Below, in pieces: positions 60,901 to 64,000 of a stretch of 64,000 nucleotides of DNA. Position 1 is the first letter of the stretch, and each line of letters starts with the position of its first letter. The notes beneath the pieces were generated by a model. It saw only the letters and a program-made list of their open reading frames with translations, ran no database searches and was not told where the DNA came from. Source of the stretch: Marthasterias glacialis. Lineage: Eukaryota; Echinodermata; Asteroidea; Forcipulatida; Asteriidae. The DNA is taken from assembly GCA_911728455.2 (NCBI GenBank), contig OU452232.1:5297227-5361226 (forward strand). The letters run 5' to 3'. The position numbers and the translations under genes are program-made.

Positions 60901-63500
60901 AGCCTCCCAAATTATTATCCCAAATTATTATTATATATTATGAGCTCAGACCGTTTGGTACCTTATAAACTGAGTGAATGATTATGTATGATTGCAATGA
61001 ACCTAAGAGTTTACATGTATGTGACTGTACCTCCGTCAAGATTCAAGAATCCAATGTTGTACCTTCCAGTTAATATTCATTATGTTGTCCCTCCTTACAC
61101 CATTTGCAAGTCAGTTAAATGTGTCGTACACTATTTATAATAAAAAAAAATTAAACATTTTTAGACACACTATTTATAATAAAAAAAAAATTAAACATTT
61201 TTAAAAATGAATTTACTCTTTCAAAATGCTGGAACCTTGAACAGGGTTCAAATGTTGACAAATGCCCTTTCGCACATAAGTAAATTGTGCCAAGTTTAGA
61301 TGCAATTGGAACACTTGGTGGCAGCAGACATACCGGGTCAATTTCCATTGTTTATGTAGTTCCGAGCAGGTGTACATTTCTGAGAACAATGGGCCAAGTT
61401 CGCACAATGACCATTTGTGGACTCGCGGCAAATGTTAACTGGTACCCATGCTCAGAAACATGTGTTAAGTACAAGGCAATATCAGCCTGTAGTTGACAAA
61501 TGGACGGTCCTTGTGCGAGCTTGGCACTGGATTTACTTGATAAGTCTGCTGCCACCTAGGGTCCCCCAAAATCTCTCATTTTCACATTGATAAACTCTTG
61601 AAGATCAGGACAATACGTGGTCTCGCATATCTGTCGGTATGTCAACTTTTTCATACATGTCATGCATGTACATGTACATGTGCATGTATTCGTACATACA
61701 GAGGCCAATGCCAGTTGATAGGATAATGGAAAGATTTTTGATAATATAGAGTTTGAGAATGTCATAAAGATAGAGACAGATTAATTCAGGAAATTCTCTC
61801 TGTCTCTCTGTAAAAATAAAAAAAACTTTGAACACTCCATCCAATAACTAAAAATGTTTGTGATTTCTTTTCAAATTTCTGGAAAGTGTCACATACCAGT
61901 AGAACATGTAGAACATTCCTTCTCATCCAGGCAGCTGACATGTTGTTGTGTACTCGGTTTCAATCCAGGGATGTTTGTGGCAGTACTACAGAAATATCTC
62001 TTGACAATATTGAGTTGTTACACAGATGGTTTATTATGTTTCTATGGTTCTACATATGTACAGGTACATGTGTGTCAAACCTTTCCAGATTGTATTTGTG
62101 TGTTGTTACACAGATGGTTTACACAACAACAGACAGCCAACACGTCTACATTGTACATTATATACATGTCCATATATACCAAATCCAAATGTTGAGTTCA
62201 TTTAATGCCCATCTCTTCCTTTGTACTGCATGTTTGAACTGTCTTAAAGTTTCGTTGAATGTCAAACATGTACAATACGTACCTCTTTTAAGTTCACAGA
62301 AGTCTTACTGTTGACAAAACTTTGCCAGTTTTTAACATTTTGCTGTTCATGCATGTACTGTATAGGGCCTGATACTTCAGGGAGGCAACAGGCAATTTCC
62401 TTCATGTTTGTGGACATTGCCTTGGTGCCCCTTGAATTGTGCAAATTATATTTTACTCATAAAGGTGCCCTGTATCAATGAGAAAGTACCTTGCCCTAAT
62501 AAGAGCAAAGTATCAGGCATGCTGTATACTGTTCAAGAGAACGAAAAGAAAGAATCAAAGAAGCGGTTTGAATAGGATAGAAGCTGTTATTTTGTACAGC
62601 ACTGTGTTTTACTGATTTTGGTGTATGATACTCTACCGGGTTTCGTTCGCAGCATGTAACAAGAATACCAACTCAATGGACAAGTGGCTGGGGCACCTCG
62701 GTGCATCAAGCTGGCTCAGTAACGTCAAGGAAGTCCTGACGACAGCATGCCTTGTGGCTCAGTGTGTGGACAGGGAGAGTAAGTCTACATCTTCTGCATT
62801 AGTCTGGGGCCGGTTTCAAGTTCATCAGTTATATGTATATTTGTTGAATTCAGAGATGTTTTGCTAACCCGAAAATGGTATACTGCTATTAGTCCCTCAG
62901 GGGCAAAAAATGCACCTTAGATGGGATTCGAACCCACAACTTATTAAATTTTAGAACAGATAAACCACCAAGATTGCCCCGTGACAAGAGGACAAAACAC
63001 TCAATATACAATGCTCTATCATACGTGGGTGAGGGGCTGTCACTAAAATTGTATAAACCTTATGCGTCTGACGCCATGAGTCTCATAGAGAGGTGTACAA
63101 CAGCGCCCTCATTGAGGTCAAAACAGCCGTAAATTTACTGTAGGAAAATGGCTGTGCATACCCTCTATTGTTTCTAGGATGGTGCAAAAATTATATCAGT
63201 TAAAGTTAACCTGCCAATATGCCTTGTTAGGTTTGTTGATTGTGAAAATTATCCTGCATTTTTTTGGCTATTTGTATAAATTTGATCAGCATTGATAAGT
63301 GGCATTTGTTCATATTTAACATGAGGTCCTCTTGTAATTATACTTTTAGACCCTCCTTAATTTACCTTGAGACATGTTGGAAACTGTTTGTTGATAGATT
63401 CGTCGGTGTTAGTCCATGGTTCGGAGGGATTAGATGCTACACTACAGATCACATCATTAGCTCAGATTATACTGAACCCTGACTGTCGGACGGTTAGAGG
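48844..63500 (+). CDS. MTMR9: Myotubularin-related protein 9, first 8 coding exons (3' part outside window)
   Basis: A catalytically inactive myotubularin. In vertebrates MTMR9 binds and stimulates the active 3-phosphoinositide phosphatases MTMR6, MTMR7 and MTMR8 on endosomal membranes. Exons are 48844-48990, 52440-52599, 55308-55453, 55635-55763, 57032-57188, 58718-58822, 62653-62778 and 63398-63500 (1073 nt, about 357 residues; the human protein is about 549 aa). Residues 1-100 form the PH-GRAM domain (MEFVEFIKTPKVD, EGTLCLTGHHLILSSR, CLNIASSIE). The phosphatase-like fold starts about 103 and carries GGRFPVLSY, RSGQPLPGPNGKRCKED, GYIIDTRS, AHYPQWRRVHK and ACLVAQCVDRE. The active-site loop (330-338) reads HGSEGLDAT: both the catalytic Cys and the Arg of the CX5R motif are absent, as in vertebrate MTMR9. 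The start has a strong Kozak context (GCCATGG) and is 29 nt inside an exon that begins after an acceptor at 48813-48814, implying at least one upstream noncoding exon. The remaining fold and the coiled coil lie past the right edge. Confidence 0.95.
49020..49304 (-). pseudogene. Non-LTR retrotransposon C-terminal remnant
   Basis: The minus-strand frame contains KGGQRATWLKRVNNEL and IKDRHTQHTAADREQWKKL. The arrangement GGRPxxTWxxxVxxEL...AxDRxxWxxL is the typical end of many LINE reverse transcriptases. It lies in MTMR9 intron 1 in antisense; only the last 80 or so residues remain. Confidence 0.6.
50020..50210 (-). mobile_element. tRNA-derived SINE, family A, diverged
   Basis: AAGTTTTAGACGGGAAAG, GGCAGGATTTGAACTGG (reverse of a box B) and AAGCCACTAAGCCAACCCGA (reverse of box A). 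Confidence 0.65.
51180..51370 (-). mobile_element. tRNA-derived SINE, family B, minus strand
   Basis: The reverse complement begins GGCATGCACGGTGTTCTAGT, has GTGGGTTCGAATCCCACCTG and continues ACTCGAAAAGCACCGAGTAT as at 39022. A second, weaker copy lies at 51480-51580. Confidence 0.7.
51725..52122 (-). mobile_element. SINE family C, full length with (ATT)n tail
   Basis: On the minus strand it runs from a tRNA-like head (CGTGGCCGAGCGGATAAGAA, CAGAGTGTGGGTTCGAGTCA) through GGATGGGACGTAAAGCCGTT to GATAAAGCGCTATATAAAAA and an ATT repeat. A relative (different body start, GGTACCCATTCACTCCTGGG) lies at 52185-52360 and again at 59065-59250. Confidence 0.8.
52440..52599 (+). CDS. MTMR9: MTMR9 coding exon 2
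   Basis: The acceptor CATTGCAG ends at 52439 and the donor GTGAGA starts at 52600. Encodes LLHSNIDAIEKRFVG to SIEMLSNL, the rest of the PH-GRAM domain. Confidence 0.95.
53257..53393 (+). mobile_element. GAGGGCGCTG / CATAAGGTCTATT element copy
   Basis: ACCAATAGAGGGTATGCACA, CGGCCGTTTTGACCTCAGTG, CTATGGGACTCATGACGTCA and CATAAGGTCTATT. Same element as 26165-26285 and 63055-63180. Confidence 0.7.
53578..54083 (+). repeat. Recent tandem duplication, ~250-bp unit, two copies
   Basis: 53578-53829 and 53837-54083 are about 95% alike by eye: AGATCAGTCAAATGCAAATG, TTCCTTTTGCCACTGTGTCT, a C-run, CCTCCAACCCAAAGTGAGG and GCAGCCAGCATAAGATC. They are separated by a T run. Located in MTMR9 intron 2. Confidence 0.88.
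55028..55245 (+). repeat. Dispersed repeat family E
   Basis: GGATGACCTGTATTCACGC, CCATTGTGTCAAATCGGAAT, TTTCACCCACACAAAAAGG and TGTGCCGATTTTTTGTGGC. Its end lies about 60 nt upstream of MTMR9 exon 3. Confidence 0.6.
55308..55453 (+). CDS. MTMR9: MTMR9 coding exon 3
   Basis: The acceptor TTAAAG ends at 55307 after a T-rich tract. Encodes ESVTLTYPFFYRPM to SFVNKNFQ, with a GTGAGA donor. This is the start of the phosphatase-like domain. Confidence 0.95.
55635..55763 (+). CDS. MTMR9: MTMR9 coding exon 4
   Basis: The preceding intron is only 181 nt. Encodes VCPTYPQAVVVPKNIDDD to GRFPVLSYLHASNG in phase 0, with a GTGAGT donor. Confidence 0.93.
57032..57188 (+). CDS. MTMR9: MTMR9 coding exon 5
   Basis: The acceptor AACATCAG ends at 57031. 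Encodes TVILRSGQPLPGPNGKRC to NSRSK plus one base. The donor is GTGAAA. The open frame runs on into the intron to 57262, which is read-through. Confidence 0.95.
57673..57955 (+). repeat. Minisatellite, ~75-87-bp unit, about 3.5 copies
   Basis: Units start at about 57673, 57748, 57820 and 57907 with TTCCCAATCTACTCC-like words, then GCAGTAGACA-like words and GACAAGTTTTTATCTGAACT. Located in MTMR9 intron 5. Confidence 0.75.
57979..58106. mobile_element. Near-perfect palindromic MITE, AATGGGAGAC family
   Basis: 128 bp: AATGGGAGACTTTTGAGACA, CCCACAGACTGGTCC and TTTTCCATTG, mirrored by CAATGGAAAA, GGACCGGTCTGTGGG and CATCTCAAAAGTCTCCCATT. Located in MTMR9 intron 5. Confidence 0.88.
58718..58822 (+). 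CDS. MTMR9: MTMR9 coding exon 6
   Basis: The acceptor CCCACCAG ends at 58717 and the donor is GTAGGT. Encodes GGGFETEAHYPQWRRVHK to LTKLME. Confidence 0.94.
59519..59778. mobile_element. Two adjacent palindromic elements with GGATTTCACAAA ends
   Basis: 59519-59647 and 59651-59778 each start GGGATGGATTTCACAAA (or GGGTGGATTTCACAAA) and end TTTGTGAAATCCACCC-like. The interiors are repeated CTAACTTAGGACTAGTCC-like words. Either a head-to-tail pair or one duplicated element. Confidence 0.8.
60597..60900 (+). mobile_element. tRNA-derived SINE, fourth type
   Basis: GGCATGGGTGGCTTGTGCAT, GGTTCGATTCCCGCC (box B), then CCCGAGGGTTTTCTCC and GGTTTTCCTCCCTCCC, and an ATTATTATT tail. It shares the GGTTTTCCTCC tract with family A but has a different head. 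Confidence 0.7.
61128..61204 (+). repeat. Tandem duplication of a 39-bp A+T-rich unit
   Basis: ACACTATTTATAATAAAAAA...TTAAACATTTTTA occurs twice back to back, differing by about one A. Confidence 0.85.
61317..61582. mobile_element. MITE with GGTGGCAGCAGAC inverted ends
   Basis: GGTGGCAGCAGACATACC at left and AAGTCTGCTGCCACC at right (to 61556), with an outer AATCTCTCATT. Long-form relative of 33525-33831. Confidence 0.65.
62369..62520. mobile_element. Family D element with both terminal repeats
   Basis: GGCCTGATACTTCAGGGAGG at left and AAAGTATCAGGC at right, with the body GACATTGCCTTGGTGCCCC and AAAGGTGCCCTGTATCAATG. Confidence 0.7.
62653..62778 (+). CDS. MTMR9: MTMR9 coding exon 7
   Basis: The acceptor GTTCGCAG ends at 62652 and the donor is GTAAGT. 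Encodes ACNKNTNSMDKWLGHLGA to CLVAQCVDRE. Confidence 0.94.
62895..63000 (-). mobile_element. SINE family B fragment, minus strand
   Basis: GATGGGATTCGAACCCACAA is the reverse of a box B/T-arm; AGATAAACCACCAAGATTGC is the reverse of the tRNA-like head. Confidence 0.6.
63055..63180 (-). mobile_element. GAGGGCGCTG element, inverted copy
   Basis: ACCTTATGCGTCTGACGCCA, CAGCGCCCTCATTGAGGTCA and GGCTGTGCATACCCTCTATT are the reverse of 53257-53393. Located in MTMR9 intron 7. Confidence 0.7.
63398..63500 (+). CDS. MTMR9: MTMR9 coding exon 8, degenerate active-site loop
   Basis: The acceptor TTGATAG ends at 63397 and the donor GTAAGT starts at 63501. Encodes NSSVLVHGSEGLDATLQI to CRTVRG. The loop HGSEGLDAT replaces an active HCSDGWDRT-type loop. 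The next exon lies outside the window. Confidence 0.93.
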
Positions 63501-64000
63501 GTAAGTCATGTCTATACAATCATGATACAACGTGGGTATTGAAAACCTGAAGATATCATTAGGTATAAGTCAGCCCCATCAAACCATGGTACAACAGTAA
63601 CCTAAACCTACAGATGTAATTGAGTATATACATCAGCCCCGTCAAATCAACACAGTTTAAAGCCCCAGCTCAACATTGGTAGACTGACTGTAAATGCTTC
63701 TATTCTTTGCACAAATCAAGATATTTGTAACAAAACCAACCTGTGAAAATGTCAGCTCATTTCGTTGTTTCATTTGCAAGAACACGGCAAAAATGCATTC
63801 AGCATTTTTGTACGCATTCCTATAGGCAGAGTTATCATCTCACTGAGACGAAAACTAATTTTGGATCTCATTTCATTTATCATTTAAAAACGATAACACT
63901 TCAGTCAGAAATATTTCAAGGAAAGTTTTCTATCATTATCTTTATACCATGTAAGGTATATGTCAATCTGTAAACGTTTATGTTTTTCTGTTTACCAATG

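Overview
This is a piece of a metazoan nuclear genome. It has three multi-exon genes with GT-AG introns, about 60% A+T by eye, and a very high density of short dispersed repeats (palindromic MITEs, tRNA-derived SINEs, LINE scraps). The proteins read closely against vertebrate orthologues. The marine-invertebrate style of the repeats suggests a deuterostome, most likely an echinoderm, but nothing in the window fixes the species.

Layout. (1) 1-1376: repeat-bearing flank with one unassigned, possibly coding terminal exon on the minus strand near 738-930. (2) 1377-7636, plus strand: a complete four-exon monocarboxylate-transporter-like MFS gene (SLC16 type, 439 aa). (3) 7637-14319: intergenic DNA between convergent genes. 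(4) 25271 down to 14320, minus strand: a complete seven-coding-exon ZC2HC1A-type gene (327 aa; two C2HC fingers and a C-terminal CxxC-CxxC module). (5) 25272-48814: a 23.5-kb repeat-rich interval between divergent genes in which I find no convincing coding exon. (6) 48844 to the right edge, plus strand: the first eight coding exons of MTMR9 (about 357 residues). The gene runs off the window just after its dead phosphatase loop.

All three gene models were assembled by matching splice phases, and reading frame is conserved across every junction. The weakest junction is the MCT exon 2 donor. The genes do not form an operon or an obvious pathway: one is a membrane transporter, one a zinc-binding protein of poorly known role, and one a regulatory pseudophosphatase that partners active myotubularins.

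I found no new enzymatic or defence system. The most distinctive content is the repeat landscape. It includes several element families flanked by TTAA (piggyBac-like target), among them two 205-bp copies in opposite orientation. It also includes near-perfect palindromic MITEs, a SINE that keeps a tRNA-Leu(CAA)-like anticodon arm, tandem and satellite arrays, and a marked abundance of the self-complementary motif TACATGTA to the right of about 25 kb.
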